Shown: in pieces, positions 1-29,643 of the stretch
How positions within the stretch are numbered: position 1 is the first letter of the stretch
Layout: the number at the start of each line of letters is the position of its first letter
Assembly (NCBI GenBank): GCA_963978895.1
Contig: OZ022246.1
Span: 1,129,670-1,193,669 of the forward strand
From: Erpobdella octoculata
Taxonomy: Eukaryota > Annelida > Clitellata > Hirudinida > Erpobdellidae
Reading direction: 5' to 3'
DNA length: 64,000 nt
Notes under the pieces: model-generated
The model's input: only the letters and a program-made list of their open reading frames with translations
Told to the model about the DNA's origin: nothing
Databases searched by the model: none
Program-made: the position numbers and the translations under genes

Positions 1-315
1 AAACATAATTACGATAATTTATTTGTAAACATAATTACGATAATTTATTTGTAAACATTATTACAATCATTTATTTGTGGACGTAATTATGATCATTTAT
101 TTGTAAACATAATTACGATCATTTATTTGTAAACATTATTACAATCATTTATTTGTGGACGTAATTATGATCATTTATTTGTAAACATAATTACAATCAT
201 TTATTTGCAAACGTAATTATGTTCATTTATTTGTAAACACAATTATGTTCCTTTATTTCTAAACATAATTACAATCATTTATTTGTAAACATAATTACGA
301 TCATTAATTTGTAAA
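1..315. repeat. 26-bp minisatellite, about 12 copies
   Basis: Head-to-tail units of 26 bp ending in atttatttgt, alternating between an aaacataattac form and a ggacgtaattatg form. The alternation suggests a higher-order 52-bp period in part of the array. No coding signal is seen. It would lie in the PTPN-like gene, in the intron before the exons encoding the catalytic domain. Confidence 0.9.
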
Positions 316-879
316 TCTAAATTCCATCACTGCAAAGCAATAGTTACACCGTACCAAACTCATACAAGTTTTATTTCGAACGTGTTTCTGCGAATTTTCC
401 GAGACATGCACATCGTGACCATTTTTATTTATCAGCTCCTCGGACCAGAAAGAATGAGCAACAACATTAGAAGGACTAAAGAGGAAACTAACACGGACTG
501 ATGTCCCTGTATCGATTCCTCGGCAGGTTCTCAGGCATTTGAGACACCGTCATGCACATTCCTGCTTTCTTTCTATAAAGTTGCTGCAAAAAAACAGGAG
601 TGAAATACAAATGAAAAGTTCAGTTAGAAATAATCAACTGCCAAATAATTCTGATTCTGCAAGATCTCTTTCTTATCGCTCTCGATAACAGCCCTTATAG
701 AAATTTTGGCATACCCTTTAAAACACCACATACTGAGCCCTCTATAAAAAACCTCATACTAAACCCCCTCTAAAAAAATACCACATACTGATCCCCCATT
801 AAAATCACCACATACTGAATCCCCTTCTAAAAAAAAAACACTTCATACACCCTTCAAAAAAAGCCACCCCATATCCTCA
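316..879. other. intronic stretch, no exon recognised
   Basis: AT-rich sequence with A-runs. Nothing resembling a tyrosine phosphatase exon was recognised, although the gene must continue to the left on the minus strand. A somewhat GC-richer patch around 400-550 could not be assigned. Confidence 0.4.
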
Positions 880-1038
880 TTAATACCTCACTTCTACAAC
901 CAAACACTAGCACCTTTAAAATACCTCACTTCTACGACCAATCACTAGCACCTTTAAAATACCTCACTTCTACGACCAATCACTAGCACCTTTAAAATAC
1001 CTCACTTCTACGACCAATCACTAGCACCTTTAAAATAC

Positions 1039-1040
<2 letters not shown>
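880..1040 (-). repeat. 38-bp tandem repeat carrying copies of a splice donor
   Basis: About four copies of a 38-bp unit containing tttaaaatacctcactt directly abut the exon ending at 1039. On the minus strand every unit reads GTGAG then GTATTTTAA, nearly the same as the true exon end TTGAG|GTATTTTAA. The array therefore looks seeded by the exon/donor junction and places decoy donors every 38 bp downstream of the real one. Confidence 0.8.
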
Positions 1041-18563
<17,523 letters not shown>

Positions 18564-18599
18564 CTAACAAATCTATGATGACGAAGAATGGAAACAAAT

Positions 18600-20611
18600 T
18601 ATTTAATAAAAGTTAAAGAAATAGAGTATTATTATCATCCATTATGACAAAGAATACTAAAACATTATTTAATAAAATTTAAAGAAATAACTTATTATTA
18701 TGATAGCAAAATATCACATGGAATTGATAATGAAGACAAGCGAAAGAAATTATTTATTTAAGAGGTTGAGGAAATAACTTATTATTAACATTTACGATAG
18801 CATGGCGAAGAAATTTATTTATTTATTTAAGGAGTTAAGGAAATAACTTATTTTTATCATTGTTTTAATGAAAATAATTCCTTCAACAAATAGAAACCAA
18901 AGACAATGAAATGTGCTCACGCAGTTAATTCACTGCTTTTTCACACGGTTTTCGAGGAATCTTTCAGTTTAGCGAAAATAATTATTTACGGCTGTAAAAC
19001 AGCAAAATATCACACGGAATTGATAAAAAAGATAATCAATATATGAATGGAAAAAAAAAGATTCAATAGCTCTTTTTCAGCAATTAAAAACAGTTGAATT
19101 TTAAAAAAAGAAAGAGAAAATAGGTCTACTCTTGTTCCCAGAAGGAGTAAAACAAACTAATCGACCGACTGATCGATGGACACTGACAAAACAGTTGATT
19201 TTAATATAAATAAATTTTCAGAGTTTTATAATTAATAATAGAAAAAAGTTTTAATTTTCAACGCCACCTATAACGTTTTTTATTTCAGATTTAAATAGAA
19301 AGAGTTGTCAACACGTGTTACGAATTATTCTAAATCTTTGAGAGATGAAACAGCATATGCAAAATTAAATATAGTAAATTACTCAACTGCATAAGTTGCT
19401 TTATGAATCTTACTCTATCTTTGAAGGATGAAAGAGCATATGCAAAATAATTATAGTAAATTACTCAACTGCATAAGTCGCATTATGAATTTGTCTATAT
19501 CTTTGAGGGAGGAAAGAGCATATGCAAAATTAATTATAGCTAATTACTTAACTGCATAAGTAATTTTAAAAACAAAGACTAAGGTGAGTAAATTAGGACG
19601 ACGCTTTTGAACAGAAGCTCACACAGTAGCATCAGGATCAGCCCGAGTATATGGAATCACAGTTTTATCTGCCACCGACGCGTGCGTTCGAAATTGGGAT
19701 AAACCAAACCTTATTCCTTCCCAGTCGTGAGGTTTCACGGATGAAAGTCTGAATTGGTCTGACTGAGCAGTTTGAGTGAATTCCTACTCGACGGAATAAA
19801 CCCCTCGCTGTGAACCTGCGACGGCAGCATTGAAGCACGGCCGTCGACCACCTTCACCACTACGCTACTGTTCGTTTCGGCCAAATATTCAGCCCTATAT
19901 AAGTTGGGGTGCTGAGAAAACAGTGATGGAGATTTATTAAAATACTAGCAGGGTTGGTGTTGTCTGGGGTTTTAGATGTTTTTCTCCTGTTGTTTCTACC
20001 TCTTGCTTTTTCTCTTTCCATTCCTTTATTTTTCCCTTGCCCCATTAATTTTTTCGGAGGAATGAAAGGAGGTGGAATTTCGACTACCCGCTATTCATTT
20101 TTCTTTCCAAAAAAAGCTAATGACCGGGAGGGAGGTAGTTGGAAGCATTTTCCAAAAAAAAATTAGTTTTTGGAATATTGGAATATTAATTTTTTTATTG
20201 TAAAATTTTGAGGCCAGGGTTAATCCGCCACTGCACATAGGAACTGTTGGCTTGAGAGGTTTTTGCCATAAGAAAAGAAAAGCAAATTTTTTAAAACCTC
20301 CCCTATCTTATTTAGTAACCATATGCCAAACAAAGCATCGTCTATAATTGTTTTTTTAAGACCACAATTATATGGTTTAGGGTAGTTTTACATGCATATG
20401 TAAACCAATTAAATTATCAAACGGCCCTCCAAGTGATTCCAATGGAAAGATGCAGCATTAAGTCACTGGACGATGTAGTATTTGACTACATCGCAAAATT
20501 GGCAAAGTGTAATAACTTTAACTGGTCATTATAAACTAATTATTTCTGCCGGAAAAAAAGAAAGAAATGGAGTTTCAGCAGACGTCAGCCAATGCCATCA
20601 TCCGTCATCAT
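18600..20611. other. upstream region of the PTPN-like gene, repeats only
   Basis: Degenerate direct repeats around 18600-18860 (ttaaagaaataacttattatta) and an 85-bp repeat in about three copies at 19310-19570 (agagcatatgcaaaattaat...actcaactgcataag). A GC-richer, tRNA/SINE-like patch at 19620-19860 (cagcattgaagcacggccgtcgacc) could not be classified. No first exon or promoter was recognised, although the 5' end of the PTPN-like gene should lie here. Confidence 0.5.
20603..20611. repeat. target-site duplication, left copy
   Basis: cgtcatcat immediately before the left TIR; the identical 9-mer follows the right TIR at 27091-27099. The surrounding host sequence is CAT-rich, so this specific boundary is chosen because the TIRs stop pairing exactly there. 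Confidence 0.85.
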
Positions 20612-22195
20612 ACTGGAGTGAAGCTAGCAGGCGTTCGTAGTATGGGATAACGTGTATGTAAATGTATGTGTGAAGCTAGCAGGCGTTCAATTTAATTTCA
20701 AAATATTAAAAAAAAAAGTATCGGTATTAGTAAAACAACTAAAAATAAATTATATCATCAAAAAATTATTGTCGCAACATCAACAGATTTTTTTTAAAAC
20801 GAATTTTTCTAATATTCTAAATGTAAACAAAATCATCAGGTTTATGGCGTTTGGTAAAAGCCTTATATCTTTGATAGTAATTAAATTTTTGTATTGATTA
20901 AGGCTTTATTTTGAAGATATTATGTGTCTATATAAACATATATAAAATTTATTTCATTAATCCATGACAACCTGGTAGAAAAACTCTCACGACATTGACT
21001 GATATTTCGTTTCAGGGGTACACTAAAACGTATATATCTCTGATTATTTTCAAAAATTGATAGCAACAAATATAGCATTTTAAAGATGATATGGGCTTCT
21101 ATATCATATATAAAATCCATAACATCAACCCATCCCAAATGTTGACCAGACATTAACAAAAATGACTGATATTTCTCGAATCGATTAATATTTCTTTAAT
21201 ATCAGCGTCTACGACTCATGTATGGTGAAGCGTTAAAACTCAAATATCTCTGCTTATTTTCAAAAGTTGATGACAATCATGGTGTCATTTTAAAGATAAT
21301 ATGTTGATGTATAACATATATAAAACTCGTACAATCAACCCATCACAAAAAGATTAGCAGGCGTTGACAAAATCGATTAATATTTCTCTAATATCAGCCG
21401 TCTACGACTCATGTATGGTGAAGCGTTAAAACTCAAATATCTCTGCTTATTTTCAAAAGTTGATGACAATCATGGTCTCATTTTAAAGATAATATGTTGA
21501 TGTATAACATATATAAAACTCGTACAATCAACCCATCACAAAAAGGTTAGCAGGCGTTGACAAAATCGATTAATATTTCTTTAATATCAGCAGTCTACGA
21601 CTCATGGATGGTGAAGCGTAAAAACTCAAATATCTCTGCTTATTTTCAAAAGTTGATGACAATCATGGTGTCATTTTAAAGATAATATGTTGATGTATAA
21701 CATATATAAAATTCATATAATCAACCCATCGCAAAAAGGTTAGCAGGCGTTGACAAAATCGATTAATATTTCTCTAATATCAGCAGTCTACGACTCATGG
21801 ATGGTGAAGCGTTAAAACTCAAATATCTCTGCTTATTTTCAAAAGTTGATGACAATCATGGTGTCATTTTAAAGATAATATGTTGATGTATAACATATAT
21901 AAAACTCGTACAATCAACCCATCGCAAAAAGGTTAGCAGGCGTTGACAAAATCGATTAATATTTCTCTAATATCAGCAGTCTACGTCTCATGTATGGTGA
22001 AGCGTTAAAACTCAAATATCTCTGCTTATTTTCAAAAGTTGATGACAATCATGGTGTCATTTTAAAGATAATATGTTGATGTATAACATATATAAAACTC
22101 GTACAATCAACCCATCACAAAAAGGTTAGCAGGCGTTGACAAAATCGATTAATATTTCTCTAATATCAGGCGTCTACGTCTCATGTATGGTATAC
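20612..22195 (+). repeat. left terminal inverted repeat with about five 193-bp tandem units
   Basis: The terminal part (20612-21180) carries the motif agctagcaggcgttc twice, about 49 bp apart. Then come units of 193 bp whose tcgattaatatttct boxes start at 21181, 21373, 21566, 21759, 21952 and 22145. Each unit ends in gttagcaggcgttgacaaaa, so the core tagcaggcgtt recurs in every unit and at the terminus. A degenerate unit covers about 21000-21180. Confidence 0.9.
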
Positions 22196-22452
22196 CAAAA
22201 ATTATTTTTAATTTTAAGATTTTTCCTTGACCTTAGAAGAAAATATGAGCAAGTCTGTCATGTGGTTCAACTTACCCTGTTGAACCAATATTTTATAACT
22301 TAGGTTGCTAAGCAGTAATTGTTCTAGTGAAACATTTTCAAATGTACAAATGTTATGTAAGTCAAATTGATTTTTACTTTATATTTCCAATAAAATTCGG
22401 ATTTCGCATTTTATTGGTTTTGTTGTATTTGAGGTTTTGATGTTCATCTAAT

Positions 22453-24995
22453 TTGTTTCAAGAGTTGCGTCATGATATAATTTATCTAGATGCCACCGGC
22501 AGCATAATAAAAAGAAGAAAAAGTCCATTCTACATCTACGAGTTGGTTGTGCGCAATCCAATAAAAACTTGTTCCCCTTTTCCTGTTGCTACATTTGTCA
22601 CAAACAGCCACCACACCGCCTCAATAAAAAATTTCCTTGACCATTTCAAGCAGTCATACACCGACAAATATGGCTGGCAGAGAAATTCAAGGCCAAGACT
22701 TCTAATTTGTGATGGCTCCATTGTTATTCTTCGGGCGCTCTGTGAAGTTTTCTGTGGGGCTAGCCCCGAGGTGCTTCTGCAAATTTACTATAGGATTGTT
22801 TCAGGAGAAGCAACCGATGATGATCTGAACACTCCTATAGTACATCGTTGCTTAAGCCATATTATGAAGAATGCTAAAAAAGTGTGCAAAAAAACGTAAG
22901 GTTAAATTACTTTTTTCAGCATTGAATTTAGAGTTTAAAAGTGATTTTTTTCAATGTAGTTTAGAAAGTAACTGGACTACCGGTATGCGCGTAATCGGTT
23001 GCATGGCAGCAACTACTTCCATGCCAGACCTCTGCAGTCTTCTCAAGGCTATTCGAGTGGTGTTTGGCAGTAAATATGTCGGTGCCGATTTAATTTTCCA
23101 CATTGAACAACTTCAAAAGTTCATTGAACAAATTGATGAACCGAAAGAAGACTTTGCTTTATTAAACAATGAAGGTCCAGAAGAGGTGATGAGTTAAATT
23201 TCTTTTCATTACAAAATTAGAGTCCATTTTTTAAATCATGATATTTCAGGTTCTGCCTTCATCCTCATTTTTGAAAGATTGTGAAAACGCTTTGTCGTCT
23301 GCTCCAGTTGTAAATGTTGGGACAATATCTAATAGTTTCTATTGTCCTGCCTTTTTGGAATGTCTGAAAAGAGACTTTCTTCCACATGCTCCTTTCTGGA
23401 CCGCGATACTTTTGGGTTAATTTTTGACATTGCTTCATTGTTTTGTAGACAATTAAATCAACTAATTTTTGTAGGAGATTTAGGCCGCCACGGTAGTAGT
23501 ACAAACTACCTGAATTACTCTCGTGTTTACCAAAAGCTTGCTGACAGTCCTTACCAAAACATCACGAAGGATAACCGAACGCAAGGTATAATGGAGAAAA
23601 GTCAGTGGGATCTCAAACATTTGAGAGTGAAAAAACAAGTTTTGAGACTAGATGATTTTGTCTTCTTATATCATGAAAAATATGTAGGACTTTTTCGAGA
23701 GTTTGAAAGCGCTCTGAAAAAACACAAGATAGCAGTAAGTCTTTTTTTCTCTTACGACGCACTCACACGCGAGCGTGACGCCACGCACACACACACACAT
23801 ACATACATACACACATACAAAGATATTTAATTTGAAGAATTTTAAATTGTTATTTTTGTTTGAATGTTTAGCGCAAAAATAAGGCCGAGGACAGAAAAAA
23901 TTGTTTAAGTTCAAAACCGGTAAATACTTCGTCATTTTCTGTTTTGAATTTAATTTCCAGAGTCAATTTTTATTTAATAACTTATTTTAGAAGAAAATAG
24001 AATTGGAAACCTGGCAAAAACGAAAAAAATCACAGCGAAAAGGCATTTATGTTTCAGCTCCAAAAACTCAGCTAGATTTAGCAAAAAAAGTAAGTTTAAG
24101 TCTTTGTCATAGAACCGTGAAATCAGATAAAATTGATGTCTTATTGATATTATTTTAGATAAATGACCACAGATGCTGCATATCAAACATGCCCAAACAA
24201 GATGCCGCCTTTTTTGCTATTTTGTCAGGAAATCAGTGGTATACGTCCGACCATATAAATACGGCCCTTTTTATACTGAGCAGACAATACCCAAAGCTAT
24301 ATGGTTTTAGCGACGTCGAATATTTAATAGACATAGGTGTGCTAAAAAAAGGACCAACTCCTATGAAAAAATTTATTCAAATTTTGCATCAAGGAGGCAG
24401 TCACTGGATAACAATAAGCAACAGGTTTCAACAATTTTCTAAGCTTTATAAATATTTCTATATGTAATTATTGATTTTTGGTCCCAGATTATGTGGTCCC
24501 GAAGAGGTTGATGTATACGACAGCTTAAACAGGCAGTTAACAGAAAAAGACAAGCGTGTCTTAAGTTTTTATTGCCACCATTTCCTTAAGGACAAGCTTA
24601 TCGTTCGTCACCAGAATGTACAGCAGCAAGTCGGTGCAAACGATTGCGGAGCTTTTGCAATTGCATTTGCTGCTACCCTTGCTGCTGGAAAAGATCCGGC
24701 CAAATGTTCCTACGAGCAAGCAACTCTTCGACTAAAAATCTCAGAAGCTTTTAAAATAAACAAATTCAAAGCTCTGACAAAATCATGCCGCAGAAAGACC
24801 ACGGAGCCCACTGAAGAAAGGATTGACGTTTATTGCCATTGCAAACTAACGTTTTTCGATAACGGTCAGGAAGAAGAATACATGATTCAGTGCGATGAAT
24901 GTGAGAAATGGTTTCACAAAGGGTGTGAAAACGTTCCCATTAATACTTTTAACGATGACATTTATAACTGTAAATCATGTTTAAGTTACAATTGA
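22453..24995 (+). CDS. transposase with C-terminal Ulp1-like C48 protease and PHD finger
   Basis: Likely exons 22458-22893, 22961-23187, 23250-23420, 23474-23733, 23871-23919, 23991-24090, 24160-24424 and 24487-24995, all with plausible GT-AG ends. The first has IYLDATGS and, about 95 residues later, LLICDGS, then HRCLSHIMKNAKK, matching the D, D and CxxH signature of Mutator-type DDE transposases. A later NRTQGIMEKSQWDLK is a candidate for the catalytic Glu. The C-terminal half has a cysteine-protease pattern: His in GGSHWITI, Asp in VDVYDSLN, Gln and Cys in QQQVGANDCGAFAIA. The last about 50 residues form a C4HC3 PHD finger (YCHCK...CDECEKWFHKGC...YNCKSC). It should bind and mobilise its own TIRs. 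The role of the protease and PHD parts is inference: SUMO/ubiquitin-like deconjugation and histone-tail reading. The start codon is uncertain; a coding exon may lie upstream. Confidence 0.75.
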
Positions 24996-25080
24996 ATAAA
25001 TTTCATGTGTTTTATTCGACGTCTGCAAATGTTTTTTGATAGGTTAATAGTTCAATTTTTTATGTAATACAAAACAATTT

Positions 25081-27090
25081 CAACTTTTGAAAATAAGCAG
25101 AGATATTTGAGTTTTAACGCTTCACCATCCATGAGTCGTAGACGGCTGATATTAGAGAAATATTAATCGATTTTGTCAACGCCTGCTAACCTTTTTGTGA
25201 TGGGTTGATTGTACGAGTTTTATATATGTTATACATCAACATATTATCTTTAAAATGACACCATGATTGTCATCAACTTTTGAAAATAAGCAGAGATATT
25301 TGAGTTTTAACGCTTCACCATCCATGAGTCGTAGACTGCTGATATTAGAGAAATATTAATCGATTTTGTCAACGCCTGCTAACCTTTTTGCGATGGGTTG
25401 ATTATATGAATTTTATATATGTTATACATCAACATATTATCTTTAAAATGACACCATGATTGTCATCAACTTTTGAAAATAAGCAGAGATATTTGAGTTT
25501 TAACGCTTCACCATCCATGAGTCGTAGACTGCTGATATTAGAGAAATATTAATCGATTTTGTCAACGCCTGCTAACCTTTTTGTGATGGGTTGATTGTAC
25601 GAGTTTTATATATGTTATACATCAACATATTATCTTTAAAATGACACCATGATTGTCATCAACTTTTGAAAATAATCAGAGATATTTGAGTTTTAACGCT
25701 TCACCATCCATGAGTCGTAGACTGCTGATATTAGAGAAATATTAATCGATTTTGTCAACGCCTGCTAACCTTTTTGTGATGGGTTGAGTGTACGAGTTTT
25801 ATATATGTTATACACCAACATATTATCTTTAAAATGACACCATGATTGTCATCAACTTTTGAAAATAAGCAGAGATATTTGAGTTTTAACGCTTCACCAT
25901 CCATGAGTCGTAGACTGCTGATATTAGAGAAATATTAATCGATTTTGTCAACGCCTGCTAACCTTTTTGCGATGGGTTGATTATATGAATTTTGTATATG
26001 TTATACATCAACATATTATCTTTAAAATGACACCATGATTGTCATCAACTTTTGAAAATAAGCAGAGATATTTGAGTTTTAACGATTCACCATCCATGAG
26101 TCGTAGACTGCTGATATTAGAGAAATATTAATCGATTTTGTCAACGCCTGCTAACCTTTTTGTGATGGGTTGATTGTACGAGTTTTATATATGTTATACA
26201 TCAACATATTATCTTTAAAATGACACCATGATTGTCATCAACTTTTGAAAATAAGCAGAGATATTTGAGTTTTAACGCTTCACCATCCATGAGTCGTAGA
26301 CTGCTGATATTAGAGAAATATTAATCGATTTTGTCAACGCCTGCTAACCTTTTTGTGATGGGTTGAGTGTACGAGTTTTATATATGTTATACACCAACAT
26401 ATTATCTTTAAAATGACACCATGATTGTCATCAACTTTTGAAAATAAGCAGAGATATTTGAGTTTTAACGCTTCACCATACATGAGTCGTAGACGGCTGA
26501 TATTAGAGAAATATTAATCGATTCGAGAAATATCAGTCATTTTTGTTAATGTCTGGTCAACATTTGGGATGGGTTGATGTTATGGATTTTATATATGATA
26601 TAGAAGCCCATATCATCTTTAAAATGCTATATTTGTTGCTATCAATTTTTGAAAATAATCAGAGATATATACGTTTTAGTGTACCCCTGAAACGAAATAT
26701 TAGTCAATTTCGTGAGAGTTTTTCTACCAGTTTGTCATGGATTAATGAAATAAATTTTATATATGTTTATATAGACACATAATATCTTCAAAATAAAACC
26801 TTAATCAATACAAAAATTTAATTACTATCAAAGATATAAGGCTTTTACCAAACGCCATAAACCTGATGATTTTGTTTACATTTAGAATATTAGAAAAATT
26901 CGTTTTAAAAAAAATCTGTTGATGTTGCGATAATAATTTTTTGATGATATAATTTATTTTTAGCTGTTTTATTAATACCGATACTTTTTTTTTAAATATT
27001 TTGAAATTAAATTGAACGCCTGCTAGCTTCACACATACATTTACATACACGTTATCCCATACTACGAACGCCTGCTAGCTTCACTCCAGT
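25081..27090 (-). repeat. right terminal inverted repeat with about eight 193-bp tandem units
   Basis: Reverse complement of the left arm but with more units. The taatcgat box recurs at exact 193-bp steps (near 25168, 25361, 25554, 25747, 25940, 26133, 26326 and 26519), followed by the unique terminal segment 26520-27090. The arms therefore differ in copy number (about five against eight) while the unit sequence is strongly homogenised. Confidence 0.9.
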
Positions 27091-27099
27091 CGTCATCAT

Positions 27100-27679
27100 C
27101 GTCTTCTTCATAAATAAGAATGACATTGCTGTTACTGTTATGTTATGCAATATAAAAACAATAGTATGGTGGTTAATTAAAACTTACCATATCTTGTGTG
27201 CAAAAATTTTAAATATATCCAATCTTCAACTCTTGTTTGTGTCAATTTATTTGCGAAACTAATGTTCGGATAGCCTACTATTTTATAATAATAATGTAAT
27301 TGAAAGTGTATAATCCAGAGCTTATGATGTAGAATTTTACCAAGCAAACTTAATGAAAAAATAAAACAACGTTTAATAATAGAACTCGACGCTGCAGAAT
27401 TGAATATTGTAGTTTGTGGTTCATAAAATTCACTTCACAGCCCAAAAAACACAACTTCCCATCAAAGATGGCGTAAAATGCAAAACATTGGCACGTGACT
27501 CCATTTAGCCAATGAAAAAAGTTTCCCAATGCACTACGGCTGGATAAATTGGATAGTGTCAAATTTTTTTATATAAATAAATTTAAATATGTTTTACAAT
27601 TTAAGAACTTATTCTGAAACTGTAGAATTTTTTCAACACAGCGTCAACAAGCTTGTCAAATTTCAGTCAGTCGATCAAT
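27100..27679. other. AT-rich intergenic DNA
   Basis: No convincing coding exon or structured repeat was recognised between the transposon and the LINE fragment. Confidence 0.5.
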
Positions 27680-27890
27680 CAATCAATCAATCACAAATAT
27701 TTTTATAGCGCTATTTCCACAGTGTTCAATAGCGCTCGGCCGTGAACTTATTAAACAGATATGTTTTAAGTCCACGACGGAAAGCTGTGAGAGAAGTAGA
27801 GTTAGTAAGAGAAGGAAGAGGGTTCCAGAGAAAGGGACCAGAGTAGTCGATCGACACGGAGGCTCTCCTCGTCGCTGATCACTTGATAGA
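27680..27890 (-). mobile_element. 3' fragment of a CR1/L2-type LINE
   Basis: Starts in tcaatcaatcaatcaatcac and tttttatagcgctatttcca, then a GC-richer block (gaagagggttccagagaaag...acggaggctctcc). The block parallels the 3' part of the LINE at 47.1-48.8 kb, which in the same orientation has gaagagagttccagatga. Strongly 5' truncated, no ORF. Confidence 0.5.
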
Positions 27891-28499
27891 TATGCTTGAA
27901 AGCTTATTGAACATTTAGAACAAACTATTTATGATTTTTAATTAGAGTGTCGTCTGCTAAATTTACGACGCTATACTAGGAGATTACCAAGCGCAGTCCG
28001 CATATTCTTGCTTTTCCTATTTTTTCATTTTTTCATAACTCCAATTTTTCCAGTCCTTTCGCTTTATAACCAAAAATAAAACGTGATGTAACAAGTGGGC
28101 CGTAAAATGCATTTCCAAAAGTCTCCAATTTCCGACTCATTACAGTCATTACTTATTACATCGATTGTAAAACTTTTTTTCAATAAACTATTTAGAGAAA
28201 GAAATAAATATCAACAGTGAACTAAACCATAAAAACAATTCATCAATCTAAAATAACTGTACCGTTTATCCTAGTTTTTTTACAACGTTTTTATTAGTTC
28301 ATTTTTTGTCTATTTGAGATTTTGTCTGTCTGCGAATTCAACACGATGGTGTTTTTTAAAAATTGTACCCGATAGATCATATATTGCCACGTAGCGAAAA
28401 AAAAGTAAAAAGTTATAATCTTTTAAATTCAATGGGCTAAAAACTGAAATGTTTACAAAATTTCACCCATCAAAAACGAAAAAGTAGAAAATAATTTTT

Positions 28500-28860
28500 A
28501 CATAATAAAAAATACATTTTTAAAAAGCAACGTTTTTTTTTGCGCCCTAAAAAATAATATTCCTATGAGCCTGGCAGAATTTCTGAATAACTTGGTCACA
28601 TTATGGTAACATTATAACAGTTTCTAATTCGTTGGGTGCATATAGGCATAACATCACAACTTTAGTAAAACAAAAATATATAAAAATAATGCGCCCGCAA
28701 CGTTTTTGTTGTATATGAATTAGAAACTGTGGTAAAGTATGTTACCATAATGTGACCAAGTTATTCAGAAATTCTGCCGAGCTCATAGGAATATCATTTT
28801 ACACTTTTAGGGCGCAAGAAAAACGTTGTTTTTTTACAAATATATTTTTATGATATAAAA
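28500..28860. mobile_element. hairpin MITE, about 350 bp
   Basis: Long inverted repeats of about 110-150 bp on each side: left tgcgccctaaaa...ggcagaatttctgaataact...tggtcacattatggtaac, right the complement (gttaccataatgtgaccaag...ttattcagaaattctgcc...agggcgca). The loop is about 80 bp with ggtgcatataggcataac. TIR similarity continues outwards through caacgttttt / aaaaacgttg into A/T-rich ends. No coding capacity. Confidence 0.7.
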
Positions 28861-29643
28861 ATTTTATCAAATTGTTTTATGAATAAACTCGGTTGTGCAC
28901 GTGCATTACTATAGAACCTACGCGTACTGCACACCTACACACGTACACATACCTGCACGTACACAGGCATATACACGTTCATCCATCAAAATTAAAAGCA
29001 CTGCATCTTTTCGTTAATTTATTCATCTTAGTCTTATTCCCATACAGTCGTTCATTTATTCACATCCTCTTCTGTTTGTTCTTTCAATGACTGACCAACT
29101 CTATAAAGCAGTTCAAAAATCTCATGTAACTTCACCGCTTAATGACGATTGAAACTGTAGGCATTCAGCGAGAAACAAGGGGATAGTAGGTACCAGGTAC
29201 CCGTAGCGCGCCTTAATGCAGTCAAAAGTAATAAACGTCGCTTAAAGTTCGCATATCAATACAATTGTAACACACTTAGGTACTCCAAACTAAATTTTTA
29301 ATAGCCATTAATTTAAATGTTGGAAGTTTGTTGGCTTATTTATTGCAAGCGATCTGCTTAAATGGATTTATAAAACGATGTGATACAACACAAATGTCTG
29401 TTCAAAAATGACTTCAAGCCAAATCTCAATCAACAGTTCAAACAAATCAAGCTTTTATAGTAAGTTCTTAAATTGTTTTTTAATGTTATTTTTTTCTATA
29501 ATTATTTTTAAAACACATTTTACTATTTACCGTTTTTGGTAATGTGGCGTCTGCTGTTATTTGTTTTCACATTTTCTAGCAGCAGTTATCGTTCGCACTG
29601 ACTAATTTTAAATCTACATAATTTGAGTTTTTTTTAATTTAAG
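28861..29643. other. 5' flank of the channel gene, no exon recognised
   Basis: A CA/TACA-rich patch at 28890-28980, then AT-rich DNA. The initiating exon and promoter of the CaV-like gene may be here but no start could be justified. Confidence 0.4.

Larger units (their letters stand above)
20612..27090 (+). mobile_element. complete Mutator-like DNA transposon, 6.48 kb
   Basis: Both ends are exact inverted repeats starting actggagtgaagctagcagg, flanked by a perfect 9-bp direct duplication cgtcatcat (20603-20611 and 27091-27099). The terminal sequences (about 570 bp) match with only scattered differences; inside them lie inverted arrays of 193-bp units. Between the TIRs is a plus-strand spliced gene with an intact reading frame. 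A 9-bp duplication, long TIRs and the D...D...CxxH...E pattern are typical of the Mutator/MULE superfamily (family knowledge). The high TIR identity, clean duplication and open exons suggest recent insertion. A less likely alternative is a separate superfamily that also makes 8-9 bp duplications. Confidence 0.85.

Noticed and set aside
20652..20897. 81-codon ORF present in both TIRs of the transposon
   Set aside because: It lies within the terminal inverted repeats and its codons are AT-driven. Its mirrored presence follows from the TIR structure.
21181..26530. CRISPR-like regular repeats
   Set aside because: The 193-bp units are contiguous, without spacers, inverted between the two arms of a eukaryotic transposon.
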